Shown here in pieces: positions 26,685-36,390 of a stretch of 64,000 bases of DNA (its first letter is position 1; every line of letters begins with the position of its first letter). The translations under genes and the position numbers were made by a program. Source of the DNA: Psychromonas ingrahamii 37 (GTDB lineage: Bacteria; Pseudomonadota; Gammaproteobacteria; Enterobacterales; Psychromonadaceae); the NCBI RefSeq assembly GCF_000015285.1, contig NC_008709.1, forward strand, positions 3,286,001-3,350,000, read 5' to 3'. The notes under the pieces were generated by a model that searched no databases, was not told where the DNA came from, and saw only the letters and a program-made list of their open reading frames with translations.

Positions 26685-26740
26685 GGAAAGCTGGAAAGCT
26701 GGAAAGCTGGAAAGCTGGAAAGCTGGAAAGCTGGAAAGCT
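26685..26740. repeat. Octamer tandem repeat (GGAAAGCT)7
   Basis: Seven exact head-to-tail copies of GGAAAGCT, directly abutting the REP-like element at 26742. Confidence 0.95.
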
Positions 26741-26741
26741 C

Positions 26742-26792
26742 GTAGGGTGCGCACCGATTGCCGCTGCTTGCGGTGTATAGAATGCACCCTAC
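26742..26792. repeat. REP-like palindromic element
   Basis: GTAGGGTGC ... GCACCCTAC ends with GCCGCTGCTTGCGGTGTATAG inside; follows the octamer array and lies 66 bp beyond the end of the HPF-type gene. Confidence 0.8.
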
Positions 26793-26857
26793 CGATAACT
26801 ATTCCGCTCAAAGCTAGAAAACTCGAAGATCGAGACCCGAAGCTCAAAGCTTGCTTA

Positions 26858-27427
26858 TTACTCACCAACAATATGGTGTTTGCCAATCAGACGTACGCTG
26901 CTGGCCTGGGGACCTTGGTCACCGGCTTCTTCGACAAATCGAACCTCATTGCCTATTTCCAGGGCATCGAACCCGCTATCGACCAGACTGTTTCGGTGAA
27001 AGTAAATATCTCTTCCATCTGCCGTCAGTATCCGGCCGAAATCCTTGTCACCTCGAACTACAGAGATTTTGCCATGGTCAGGGGTCTCATGTGTTTTTAC
27101 TTTGCCGCGCTGCTTTCTGACAAAGTCCTGCATCTGTCTGCGTATCGATTTAAAAGCATCACGTATAGCGACATAGGCATCTTCGTGAGCGTGATGTTCC
27201 GGTGCTGAACGATTCACTAAAAGTTCACCATCTGGCAGAGTCAAATCGATAGATACACGGAACAATTTACCCTGCTGATGATGCGCATGGGGTTGTTCAA
27301 TCACAACATGGCAAGCCATAATATGATCATAAAATTCGTCGAGTTTGGCGACCTTCTCCCGGATATGAGTTTCAACTGCATCTGAGTGCGGCATATCGCG
27401 AAAAGTTATTTGTAGTGGCTGTTTCAT
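26858..27427 (-). CDS. HPF/RaiA-like ribosome-associated protein fused to a cold-shock domain
   Basis: 189 aa. Residues 1 to about 105 resemble the HPF/RaiA (sigma-54 modulation) fold that binds the 30S decoding centre (PLQITFRDMPHSDAVETHIREK ... RVSIDLTLPDGELLV). Residues about 120-185 form a cold-shock-like OB domain: KISVVRGDKDFGRILTADGR, DIYFHRNSL, VRFVEEAGDQGPQASSVRLI, with RNP-like DFGRI and IYFHR. AAGGA precedes the ATG. The family with this fusion is known but its function is less studied than HPF; ribosome hibernation or translation control in stress or cold is likely. Monocistronic. Confidence 0.88.
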   Translation of the reverse strand: MKQPLQITFRDMPHSDAVETHIREKVAKLDEFYDHIMACHVVIEQPHAHHQQGKLFRVSIDLTLPDGELLVNRSAPEHHAHEDAYVAIRDAFKSIRRQMQDFVRKQRGKVKTHETPDHGKISVVRGDKDFGRILTADGRDIYFHRNSLVDSGFDALEIGNEVRFVEEAGDQGPQASSVRLIGKHHIVGE

Positions 27428-27509
27428 AAATCAAATCCTTTTCTGTTTAACCCGTATTTTAAATATAGTACATTGCGAAACAGAAAAATTTTAATTCGTT
27501 GTATTTAAG

Positions 27510-29894
27510 TTAATTTTTTTTAACTTGATTTCGCCCCTTTTCTTTTGCGCTATATAATGCCAAATCAGCCCGACTGATTAATTTTTCTAAGGTCTCAGTA
27601 TGCTGGTACTGGCTGGCCCCAATACTAACGGTGATAGAAATATCCATACCGTTTTTGTGGTAATTATTTTGCTCCACACTGAGTCGTAGTTTTTCTGCAA
27701 CCATCACACTTTCTTCAAGGTTTGCTTTAGGCAGTAAAATAATAAACTCTTCCCCGCCAAAGCGCACAAAAATATCATCTGCTCTTAATATTGCCTGAAT
27801 ATTTTTCACAATAAATTTCAATATATTATCGCCAGTCAAATGGCCATAGGTATCATTGATTTTTTTGAAGTGATCAACATCAATTAACAACAGTGATAAA
27901 GGTGTCTGCGTCTCTTCAGATACAGTTAAAAGCATCGGTGATATTTCAAAAAGGTAATGCCGGTTAAAAATACTGGTTAAATTATCTTTAAAAGCGACAT
28001 CTTGCAACAGCATTTTTGAATGTTCTATCTTTTGGGTCCTCTCCTTTATTCTTCTTTCAAGGCTTTCATTTAGCTCCTGTAATGCTGCAGTTTTCTGATT
28101 TATTTTTTTATTTAGCGTCTTATTTAACTTTGTTAGCAGCCATTGCCGATATGAGAAAAAAGCAATCAACAGCAAGACAACAAACAGCACCCGCCATAAT
28201 AATTTATAATTAAACTCTTCTTTATATTTAATCGCACTGCTGTTATTAATGATACTTTGTTTTATTTCTTCTGATAAATTATTGACTAGTTTTTCAGAGA
28301 CTTGCAAAAGTAATAGGTCATCATTTCTGACCCCAATGCCAACTTCCATTTTTTCATCAAGTTTTCCACTGACTTTGAGTTGCCCAATAAAACGACCCTG
28401 TAATAGGTGACCAACAGTGTCGAGCCCGCCTATCAGTCCATAAAGTTCGCCATTTTCCACTTTTTCAAGCCCGTCTTTTATCGTATTAACTTCTACTATG
28501 ATGATATTTGGATAATCTTGTCGAATGATTTCTTCCTGTTCATAACCTTTTGGCACGCCTATTTTTTTATTGGACAGATTCGTAAAATTATCTATAAATG
28601 GGATATGAGTTTTAGTGACTAAAACACGCGGGGTGACTAAATAAGGAGAGGTGAAATTGAGATATTTTGTTCTCTCTTCAGTTTTTGCAGCTAAAGATAG
28701 CAGGTCACATTTTCTCTCTTCTGCAAATTGCAGAGACTCACTCCAGGAGCTGGTTTGGACTATTTCAATAGGAATCGGTAGCTGCTTTCTAAAAATATCA
28801 ATAAATTCTCTATTTAAACCAATATGCTTGCCTTGTTGATCAAAACCTTCATAGGGCAGCCAATTGGGGTCAATACACATAGTAATCTGTTTTTTCTGAT
28901 TCAAATAAGTACGTTCTTCTGCGGTTAAAATTAATCTGGGATTTTTTTCGTCAAAAACAAGCTGTGTAAAATCAACATTTCCTTTTGTCACGCCTAATAC
29001 TTTGTATAGTTCTAAAATTCTTTTTAATTTATTGTTATCTATTTCACCTATCTGATCGGTGTTAAAAAATGCTAACTTTTTAAGCTTTTTTCCTTCGAAC
29101 ACAAGCTCTTCTTTGGTTAAATTTTGCTCATTATATTTAGCAAAGATTAAATCGGCCGTTTCAGTTATATGGGTAAATGCGTATTGCCAACCTTTTAATG
29201 AAGCCGCTTTAAATGCCTTAACCGTGGTGATATCTTTTGCAATCAATGCTTCACTGGTATATAAAAAATCACTGTACATATCAAAACCATAATCTTTAGG
29301 GTCAAAAATATTATATGTAACCCCCATTTTATCTAACTCGTAGGGTGCTTTTGATATATAAGCGCTGATCAGATCTGTTTTTTTATTGACCAAATCATTT
29401 ATATTGTGCGAATGGGGCAGTAGATTTACATTCTCCAAATCTACATAATTTGAATTGAGCATTGCTTTTAATGAGGCTTGAGCAAAATCATTGTTTGTGG
29501 TCATTATTTTTTTACCAACAAACTGACTGATGCTATTGATTTTTGATGCTTTGGTACTGAGCAGGACAAGCGGACTTGATTGAAAAAGGGCATATAAAAT
29601 GACAATTTTTTTATGGTTGGCCTTACCAAGTATTATGCTCTCGTAACCGACGGCAAAATCAATTTCACCATCATTGATTTTTTGTACAGCATCGCTCCCA
29701 AACTGATAATCTTTGATAGTAACGTCTAATCCGACGTCATTATAAAAACCCTTTTCTTGAGCAATATAATAACCGGCAGATTGGAATTGTTCGAACCAGG
29801 AGGGTTGCAGTGTTACCTTTTTTAGCTCGTCAGCGAATAATTGCTGACTCAGCAAGGTACATAAACAAACAAAAACTCTTATAATATTAGGCAA
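27510..29894 (-). CDS. Diguanylate cyclase with two periplasmic solute-binding domains
   Basis: 794 aa from a TTG start with AAGGG upstream; no better start is available. Signal peptide (about 1-21), NMT1/THI5-like ligand-binding domain (about 24-310; LQPSWFEQFQSAGYYIAQEKG), SBP_bac_3 amino-acid-binding-like domain (about 330-560; MCIDPNWLPYEGFD), one membrane helix (about 575-595), a coiled coil and a C-terminal GGDEF domain (about 630-794). The active site RFGGEEF is intact and an RADD I-site lies five residues before it, so it should make cyclic-di-GMP with product inhibition. It probably reports a small solute, perhaps a pyrimidine or amine, to c-di-GMP control of surface life; ligand unknown. 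Monocistronic. Confidence 0.92.
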   Translation of the reverse strand: MPNIIRVFVCLCTLLSQQLFADELKKVTLQPSWFEQFQSAGYYIAQEKGFYNDVGLDVTIKDYQFGSDAVQKINDGEIDFAVGYESIILGKANHKKIVILYALFQSSPLVLLSTKASKINSISQFVGKKIMTTNNDFAQASLKAMLNSNYVDLENVNLLPHSHNINDLVNKKTDLISAYISKAPYELDKMGVTYNIFDPKDYGFDMYSDFLYTSEALIAKDITTVKAFKAASLKGWQYAFTHITETADLIFAKYNEQNLTKEELVFEGKKLKKLAFFNTDQIGEIDNNKLKRILELYKVLGVTKGNVDFTQLVFDEKNPRLILTAEERTYLNQKKQITMCIDPNWLPYEGFDQQGKHIGLNREFIDIFRKQLPIPIEIVQTSSWSESLQFAEERKCDLLSLAAKTEERTKYLNFTSPYLVTPRVLVTKTHIPFIDNFTNLSNKKIGVPKGYEQEEIIRQDYPNIIIVEVNTIKDGLEKVENGELYGLIGGLDTVGHLLQGRFIGQLKVSGKLDEKMEVGIGVRNDDLLLLQVSEKLVNNLSEEIKQSIINNSSAIKYKEEFNYKLLWRVLFVVLLLIAFFSYRQWLLTKLNKTLNKKINQKTAALQELNESLERRIKERTQKIEHSKMLLQDVAFKDNLTSIFNRHYLFEISPMLLTVSEETQTPLSLLLIDVDHFKKINDTYGHLTGDNILKFIVKNIQAILRADDIFVRFGGEEFIILLPKANLEESVMVAEKLRLSVEQNNYHKNGMDISITVSIGASQYQHTETLEKLISRADLALYSAKEKGRNQVKKN

Positions 29895-30342
29895 AAAAAA
29901 CCCTTTTTAAATATTAAGGCGCTGGCAGGAATAGACAAATCGGTTTATTTTGCGAGGTAAAATGAGTTAAAGAAAAATCAACCATTATAAACACCTCATC
30001 GTAACATCTATTATTTATTATTTATTATTTTCATAACGCCATTAAATCATTTTTAAGTGAGCTTTGTACTGCAAAATAAGCATTAATAGTCAGATGGAAT
30101 AATTTTTCTGCTATACCACTGCAGCATCTATCTGGGCATATAAAAGCATTTTACTTTAGCATTTATTGTCTATTTTTTATACTATACCATAATACTAATA
30201 CATTCAAAAAAAATACCAATTTAAATCAGTTAGTTGGATAATATTAAAGCCTAAAACTCAGCCTCTTATTAAAAATAACCTGACGTTAGCACAATTAACA
30301 GCGTGCAGATTGATACTGTCTCCCTAATGAATAAGGAACCAC
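29895..30342. other. AT-rich intergenic region
   Basis: About 450 bp between divergent genes; presumably both promoters. A short TATTATT tandem run is at about 30007-30030. AAGGA before 30343 is the ribosome site of the next gene. No small gene or structured RNA seen. Confidence 0.5.
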
Positions 30343-30936
30343 ATGAAAGATTTAAGCACGATACAAGCACTGATATTCGATTTAGATAACACCCTAGTAA
30401 GCTCGCAGCTTGATTTTAAGTTGTTAAGGGAGATTATAAGTTGCCCAGGCAAGGTTGATATTTTAGATTTTATTAATGAAATCAAATCAGCCTCTCTTAT
30501 GAAACAGGCAGAGGATTTAATTGTTTCTCATGAGATGTCAGATGCACTGACAGCCTCGTTTTTACCTGGCTCAAAAAGTTTATTGGCATTTATGGCCATC
30601 CAGAAATACCCTGTCGGGATAGTCACTCGAAACTGCCGGCAGGCGGCTAACACAAAATTAAAAAATAATGCAATTAGCGTGGATATTTTAATAACGCGTG
30701 AAGACTATCCGGCTAAACCCAATCCAGAAGCATTATTTGCAATCGCGCAATTATGGGGAATAGAGTGCCAAAATATAATGTATGTGGGTGATCATTTTTA
30801 TGATGTACAAGCGGCAAATAATGCTGGAATGATTTCTTGTCTTATTACCCATAATATTGACCTGTCGTTTAAATACAGCGCCCATTTGGTTTTTAATGAA
30901 TTGCATGAATTGGAAGATGCACTGAAAAAAAGCTAA
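30343..30936 (+). CDS. HAD-superfamily phosphatase (HAD-IA type)
   Basis: 197 aa hydrolase of unknown substrate. Motif I FDLDNT (nucleophile Asp and acid/base Asp), motif II IVTRN (Thr), motif III Lys in YPAKPNPEA and motif IV YVGDHFYDVQAA are all present, with an alpha-helical cap between I and II (about 25-85). Similar to phosphoglycolate-phosphatase-like proteins but shorter. AAGGA 6 nt before the ATG. Followed by a terminator-like hairpin, so monocistronic. Confidence 0.9.
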   Translation: MKDLSTIQALIFDLDNTLVSSQLDFKLLREIISCPGKVDILDFINEIKSASLMKQAEDLIVSHEMSDALTASFLPGSKSLLAFMAIQKYPVGIVTRNCRQAANTKLKNNAISVDILITREDYPAKPNPEALFAIAQLWGIECQNIMYVGDHFYDVQAANNAGMISCLITHNIDLSFKYSAHLVFNELHELEDALKKS

Positions 30937-31309
30937 TTTATAATAGAAAGTGTACGCACTTATCATTTAAAAAAAAGGGATCTATAAGCAGCGCTTCCTC
31001 CCTCAATTAAAGCTGCCATACACAGAATCCATAACAAGGTTGCTCAATAGGTCTTCAACGTAAGTGACTAAATATAAAAGTATAAAATTATTTTCTCTAT
31101 TGATAAAAGAGTGAGCTGAAGCTCTCTCTTTTAGATGTTTTTTTAAAAACAAAGGTAACAAATTTAGATTTTTGACTACCCTTAAGCAAAAGGTAATGAG
31201 ATTAAATTACTTATGTTTATTAGTTATCGGCTAATGAGTTTTGATAAATATCACGGATGAACAACTAAGTCTTGGTTGTTTGCACCTTTGCCTATGATCA
31301 GGGGGAATT
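30937..31309. other. Intergenic region upstream of prkA
   Basis: Contains the hairpin at 31105-31144 and then about 160 bp in which the prkA promoter should lie. The related E. coli yeaGH operon depends on RpoS; I could not identify a decisive promoter here. Confidence 0.5.
31105..31144 (+). terminator. Rho-independent terminator after the HAD gene
   Basis: AAAGAG-T-GAGCT / AGCTC-T-CTCTTT stem with one T-T mismatch, followed within 6 nt by TTTTTTT. Confidence 0.6.
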
Positions 31310-33232
31310 ATGAATCTTTTAGAGCACTATCGTCAACGTTACGACAATGTCAAAGAAGAAGAAATGTCCATTCAGGAATATCTGGCGCTATGTAAGAAGG
31401 ATCCCGGTGCCTATGCCTCTGCAGCAGAAAGAATGTTACTGGCGATTGGTGAGCCTGAACTGATCGATACTTCTCGCGATCCCCGTTTAAGTCGCATTTT
31501 TTCCAATAAAGTAATCAAACGCTATGCCACATTTGATGATTTTTACGGTATGGAAGAGTGCATTGAAAATATTGTTTCCTATTTTAAACATGCAGCTCAG
31601 GGCTTGGAAGAAAGAAAACAAATTATTTATTTGCTTGGCCCCGTTGGCGGCGGTAAATCATCATTAGCAGAAAAACTCAAATCACTGATGGAAAAACAGC
31701 CTATCTACTGCATTAAAGGCTCTCCAGTATTTGAATCACCACTGGGTTTGTTTGATCCGGAAGAAGATGGACAAATACTCAGCGAAGATTACGGCATCCC
31801 AAAACGTTATATCAGCACCATAATGTCGCCCTGGGCAGGTAAACGGTTACAGGAATATAATGGTGATATCAGTAAATTTCGGGTGGTTAAGCTCTTCCCT
31901 TCTATTCTTAATCAAATAGCGATTTCAAAAACCGAGCCGGGTGATGAAAATAATCAGGATATTTCATCTCTGGTCGGTAAGGTTGATATTCGCCAACTTG
32001 AAGATTTTTCGCAAAATGATCCCGATGCTTACAGTTTCTCGGGCGCTTTATGCCGTTCAAACCAAGGTTTGATGGAATTTGTGGAGATGTTTAAAGCCCC
32101 GATCAAGGTGCTTCACCCGTTATTAACCGCCACACAAGAGAGCAATTATAATAGTACCGAGGGCTTAAGTGCCATTCCCTTTGACGGTATTATTCTTGCC
32201 CATTCTAATGAATCAGAATGGCAAACCTTCAAAAATAATAAAAATAATGAGGCGTTTATTGATCGCGTCTATATTGTAAAAATCCCCTACTGCCTGCGCG
32301 TATCTGAAGAAATTAAAATTTATGAAAAATTATTAGAAAACAGTTCGTTGTATGCTGCACATTGCGCCCCGGATACGCTTAGCATGCTGGCCAAGTTTGT
32401 TATTTTGTCACGCCTGAAAGAGCCTGAAAATTCCAGTACCTATTCAAAAATGAAGGTCTATGACGGTGAGAACTTAAAGGATACGGATCCTAAAGCTAAA
32501 TCGATGCAGGAATACAAAGATACAGCGGGTGTTGATGAAGCGATGGATGGTTTATCAACCCGCTTTGCTTTTAAAATACTCTCTAAAGTATTTAATTTTG
32601 ATCCCACTGAAATTGCTGCTAATCCGGTACATTTATTGTATGTATTAGAACAGCAGATTGAACAACAACAGTTTAAAAAAGAGTTACAGGAAAAATATTT
32701 AGGGTTTATTAAAGAATTTATTGCCCCGCGCTATATAGACTTTATCGGCAAAGAGATTCAAACCGCCTATTTAGAATCCTATGCGGAATACGGTCAAAAC
32801 ATATTCGATCGTTATGTCACCTATGCTGATTTTTGGATTCAAGATCAAGATTTTAGGGCACCAGAAACCGGGGAGATATTGGATCGAAACTCCCTTAATG
32901 AAGAGCTCGAAAAAATAGAAAAACCGGCGGGGATAAGTAATCCAAAAGATTTTCGTAATGAAGTGGTTAATTTTGTGCTGCGCGCACGCGCAAATAACGA
33001 GGGTAAAAATCCAAATTGGAATAGTTACCAGAAACTACGTACCGTTATTGAGAAAAAAATGTTCTCCAATACAGAAGATTTATTGCCGGTTATTTCATTT
33101 AATGCAAAAGCGTCGGCAGATGACCAGCATAAACACAAAGAATTTGTCGATCGGATGAAGGACCGGGGTTATACCGAAAAGCAGGTTCGCTTACTGTCCG
33201 AGTGGTATTTACGGGTTAGAAAATCACAATGA
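31310..33232 (+). CDS. prkA: PrkA-family AAA+ serine protein kinase (YeaG)
   Basis: 640 aa, full length for the family (E. coli YeaG 644). AAA_PrkA domain in the first 380 residues with Walker A LLGPVGGGKSSLAEK (about 106-120) and a Walker-B-like FDGIILAHSNE; the C-terminal PrkA kinase-like domain follows (about 400-640). E. coli YeaG acts with YeaH in nitrogen-starvation and stress survival; in Bacillus PrkA affects sporulation genes. GGGGG precedes the ATG. First of three rightward genes prkA-yeaH-spoVR, the conserved order in proteobacteria. Confidence 0.96.
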   Translation: MNLLEHYRQRYDNVKEEEMSIQEYLALCKKDPGAYASAAERMLLAIGEPELIDTSRDPRLSRIFSNKVIKRYATFDDFYGMEECIENIVSYFKHAAQGLEERKQIIYLLGPVGGGKSSLAEKLKSLMEKQPIYCIKGSPVFESPLGLFDPEEDGQILSEDYGIPKRYISTIMSPWAGKRLQEYNGDISKFRVVKLFPSILNQIAISKTEPGDENNQDISSLVGKVDIRQLEDFSQNDPDAYSFSGALCRSNQGLMEFVEMFKAPIKVLHPLLTATQESNYNSTEGLSAIPFDGIILAHSNESEWQTFKNNKNNEAFIDRVYIVKIPYCLRVSEEIKIYEKLLENSSLYAAHCAPDTLSMLAKFVILSRLKEPENSSTYSKMKVYDGENLKDTDPKAKSMQEYKDTAGVDEAMDGLSTRFAFKILSKVFNFDPTEIAANPVHLLYVLEQQIEQQQFKKELQEKYLGFIKEFIAPRYIDFIGKEIQTAYLESYAEYGQNIFDRYVTYADFWIQDQDFRAPETGEILDRNSLNEELEKIEKPAGISNPKDFRNEVVNFVLRARANNEGKNPNWNSYQKLRTVIEKKMFSNTEDLLPVISFNAKASADDQHKHKEFVDRMKDRGYTEKQVRLLSEWYLRVRKSQ

Positions 33233-33322
33233 TTTATCTGGATTAAATTAGGGGAATGTCATGTTTTTTTATGTTGATAAAAATCCATTCCCTGCTGTCA
33301 ACTTTACTGATGGTGATTGCTT

Positions 33323-34597
33323 ATGAGTTATATTATTGATCGCAGGTTAAATGCCAAAAAAAAGAGCACGGTTAACAGACAGCGCTTTTTGAAACGTTAT
33401 CGTAAACATATCAAAAAAGCGGTGACTGATGCCATAAGCCGGCGCTCAATAACTGATCTCGAACATGGCGAGGAGATACATATTCCCGCCGAAGATATGA
33501 AAGAGTCTTTTTTCCACCATGGTCAGGGGGGGCATGCCAAACGCGTATTACCGGGTAATCAAGATTTTATTGGTGGTGACCGTATTGAACGTCCTCCTTC
33601 CGGCGGTGCTGGGGGCAGTGGCTCGGGTGCGAGTGATAGCGGGAAAGGGGAAGATGAATTTGTTTTTCAAATAACCCAGGCAGAGTTTCTTGATTTTATG
33701 TTTGATGAACTCGCCTTGCCTAATATGATTAAGCGCCAATTACTTGGCAGCGATGAATTTAAACTCCATCAGGCAGGTTTTAGTAATCAGGGCTCCCCCG
33801 GTCAAGTTGATGTTGTTCGATCATTAAAATCAGCACATGCACGGCGCATCGCACTCACCCTAAGTAAACGTAAAAAATTAAAGGCGCTTGAAAAACAGCT
33901 GCATTTATTAGTGGCAAAGGAGCCCGTTTTAAAAAATCAGGTTGAGATTGAACAATTACGTGAAAAAATATCAACGCTAAAATCACGCGTTAAGCGCGTC
34001 CCCTGGTTGGATGATTTTGATTTAAAATATCACTTGCGTGCTAAGGAACCCGCCCCGCAGGCTAAAGCGGTGATGTTTTGTATTATGGATGTTTCGGGCT
34101 CAATGAATCAGGCCACCAAAGAAATTGCTAAACGATTTTTTATTTTATTGTATCTGTTTATACAGCGAAATTATCAGCGTACTGAGATTGTTTTTATACG
34201 TCACCATACCGTCGCTATGGAGGTTGATGAGCAGGAATTCTTTTATTCACGAGAAACGGGCGGCACTATTGTATCCAGTGCCTTAAAATTGATGCAGCAG
34301 ATTATTGAACAGCGTTATCCGCTTGGCGACTGGAATATCTATGCAGCACAAGCATCCGATGGCGATAATTGGAATAATGACTCAGCGGTTTGTAAAGAGA
34401 TATTGTGCAAGGCACTGCTGCCTAAATTACAATATTTTTCCTATATTGAAATCACCCCTAATGCTCACCAATTGCTCTGGCATTCCTATCAGCAAGTGAA
34501 AGCTAATTTTCCTGATACCTTTGCCATGGAACAGGTGGTTGATGCGGCTGAAATCTATACTGTATTTCGCGAAATATTTCACAAGCAGGTAATATGA
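33323..34597 (+). CDS. yeaH: YeaH/YhbH family protein (DUF444, VWA-like)
   Basis: 424 aa from ATG 33323 (protein [20 protein letters not shown]), matching the start of E. coli YeaH; an earlier in-frame TTG adds two residues. Seen: conserved N-terminal block, a Gly/Ser-rich linker (about 92-110), [20 protein letters not shown], and a VWA-like domain with MDVSGSM (metal-binding DxSxS) and ASDGDNW. Partner of the kinase encoded 90 bp upstream; overlaps spoVR by 4 bp. Confidence 0.95.
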   Translation: MSYIIDRRLNAKKKSTVNRQRFLKRYRKHIKKAVTDAISRRSITDLEHGEEIHIPAEDMKESFFHHGQGGHAKRVLPGNQDFIGGDRIERPPSGGAGGSGSGASDSGKGEDEFVFQITQAEFLDFMFDELALPNMIKRQLLGSDEFKLHQAGFSNQGSPGQVDVVRSLKSAHARRIALTLSKRKKLKALEKQLHLLVAKEPVLKNQVEIEQLREKISTLKSRVKRVPWLDDFDLKYHLRAKEPAPQAKAVMFCIMDVSGSMNQATKEIAKRFFILLYLFIQRNYQRTEIVFIRHHTVAMEVDEQEFFYSRETGGTIVSSALKLMQQIIEQRYPLGDWNIYAAQASDGDNWNNDSAVCKEILCKALLPKLQYFSYIEITPNAHQLLWHSYQQVKANFPDTFAMEQVVDAAEIYTVFREIFHKQVI

Positions 34598-36117
34598 AAC
34601 AGAAACCGATTTCGACCACATCCGAATGGACCTTCGAACTGATTGAAGCCTATGACAGTGAAATAGGTAAAATAGCAGCTGAGTTTGGTCTGGATACTTA
34701 CCCGAATCAAATTGAGGTTATCAGCTCTGAACAAATGATGGATGCCTACGCTTCAACAGGGATGCCCTTAGGTTACCACCATTGGTCCTACGGGAAGCAG
34801 TTCATCAGTACAGAACGTTCATACCAACGCGGACATATGGGGCTGGCTTATGAAATAGTCATTAATTCAAATCCTTGTATTGCCTACCTGATGGAAGAAA
34901 ATACCATGACCATGCAGGCACTGGTGATTGCCCATGCCTGTTACGGACACAACTCTTTTTTCAAAGGTAATTATTTATTTAAAACTTGGACAGATGCAGA
35001 CTCTATTATCGACTATCTTCTTTTTGCTAAAAAATACATTACTAAATGTGAAGAAAAGCATGGTATTAGTGCAGTAGAAAGTATTATTGATTCTTGCCAC
35101 GCGATTATGAATTATGGCGTTGATCGTTATAAACGCCCTCACCCGATATCGGCTGAAAAGGAGCATAATCGTCAGCAAAAGCGGGAAGAGAACCGGCAAA
35201 ATCTGGTCAATGATTTATGGCGAACCATACCCCAGGGAAAAACAAAAAATATCAAAAGCAGCAAGCACTTTCCCGAAGAGCCAGAAGAAAACTTACTTTA
35301 TTTTATCGAAAAAAATGCGCCTTTATTAAAATCATGGCAGAGAGAAGTGGTGCGTATAGTGCGAAAAATATCTCAATATTTTCACCCGCAACGTCAAACG
35401 CAAGTCATGAATGAAGGTTGGGCGTGTTTTTGGCACTACACGCTAGTCAATGAAATGTACAATCGGGGATTGGTGACTGAAGGTTTTATATTGGAATTTT
35501 TACAATCACATACCAGCGTCATTTATCAGCCTCCTTTTGATAGCCAATATTATAATGGGATTAATCCTTATACCCTTGGCTTTAGTATGATGACAGATAT
35601 CCGCCGTATCTGTGAACATCCCAGTGATGAAGATAAACGATGGTTTCCCGATCTTGCCGGCAGTGACTGGAAAAAAAGTTTGGATCAAGCAATGCGAAAT
35701 TTTAAGGATGAAAGTTTTATTCTGCAGTATTTATCACCCAAAGTAATCCGTGATTTAAAACTGTTTTGTATTGTTGATGATGACAAAAACCCCTACATTG
35801 AAGTCAGCGCAATTCATGATGATGATGGCTATCACCGTATTCGGGAATCACTTGCGGGTCTCTATAATTTGGGTGATCAGGAGCCTGATATACAAGTTTA
35901 CAGTGTTGATCTTGAAGGTGACCGCTCACTAACCCTGAACCACAACCAGTATGACCGTAAACCATTGGCAGATTCAACGACAGAGGTGTTAAAGCATATT
36001 CATCGTTTATGGGGGTTTGATATCCATTTACATTCAATAGAAAATAAAGAGGTGACTAAAAGCTATCACTGTCCGCCTGTCGGTGTTGCTGAAGCTCACC
36101 CGGCTAAAGCAAGGTGA
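34594..36117 (+). CDS. spoVR: SpoVR family protein (YcgB)
   Basis: 507 aa, same length as E. coli YcgB (510). Conserved blocks: [80 protein letters not shown] and [13 protein letters not shown]. Histidine/glutamate-rich blocks suggest a metal site, but the activity is unknown. Start ATG overlaps the yeaH stop (ATGA), so translation is coupled. In Bacillus SpoVR acts in spore cortex formation; in non-sporeformers the trio is a stress module. Confidence 0.95.
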   Translation: MKQKPISTTSEWTFELIEAYDSEIGKIAAEFGLDTYPNQIEVISSEQMMDAYASTGMPLGYHHWSYGKQFISTERSYQRGHMGLAYEIVINSNPCIAYLMEENTMTMQALVIAHACYGHNSFFKGNYLFKTWTDADSIIDYLLFAKKYITKCEEKHGISAVESIIDSCHAIMNYGVDRYKRPHPISAEKEHNRQQKREENRQNLVNDLWRTIPQGKTKNIKSSKHFPEEPEENLLYFIEKNAPLLKSWQREVVRIVRKISQYFHPQRQTQVMNEGWACFWHYTLVNEMYNRGLVTEGFILEFLQSHTSVIYQPPFDSQYYNGINPYTLGFSMMTDIRRICEHPSDEDKRWFPDLAGSDWKKSLDQAMRNFKDESFILQYLSPKVIRDLKLFCIVDDDKNPYIEVSAIHDDDGYHRIRESLAGLYNLGDQEPDIQVYSVDLEGDRSLTLNHNQYDRKPLADSTTEVLKHIHRLWGFDIHLHSIENKEVTKSYHCPPVGVAEAHPAKAR

Positions 36118-36390
36118 TGCTTGTGGTTATCAGTTTATGCTTCGAGTTTCGAGCTCAATTGTTATCAGTAGGGTGCATTCCATGCACCGCAAGCAGCAGA
36201 AATCGGTGTGCGGAGCGCACCCTACTTCGAGCCTTCAAGCTGCGAGCTTTCCAGCCTTCAGGCCCTGTGCTGAAGACACTCGTCTTTTTCTGTGTAGCGG
36301 TGCTATCGGTGGTAGTATTTTAAGCTTGTTACAAAAAATCAGAAAATGAATGTTTATATTTAAGTCTGAAATCCCTTATTTATCAGTATG
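36118..36390. other. Intergenic region between convergent spoVR and phosphoesterase genes
   Basis: Holds CTTCGAG/GAGCTTTC-type short repeats (about 36138-36155 and 36224-36262) around a REP-like palindrome. No gene. Confidence 0.6.
36168..36225. repeat. REP-like palindromic element
   Basis: GTAGGGTGC...GCACCCTAC ends, with ATGCACCGC and GGTGTGCGGAGC inside; same family as 26521-26580. Confidence 0.85.
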
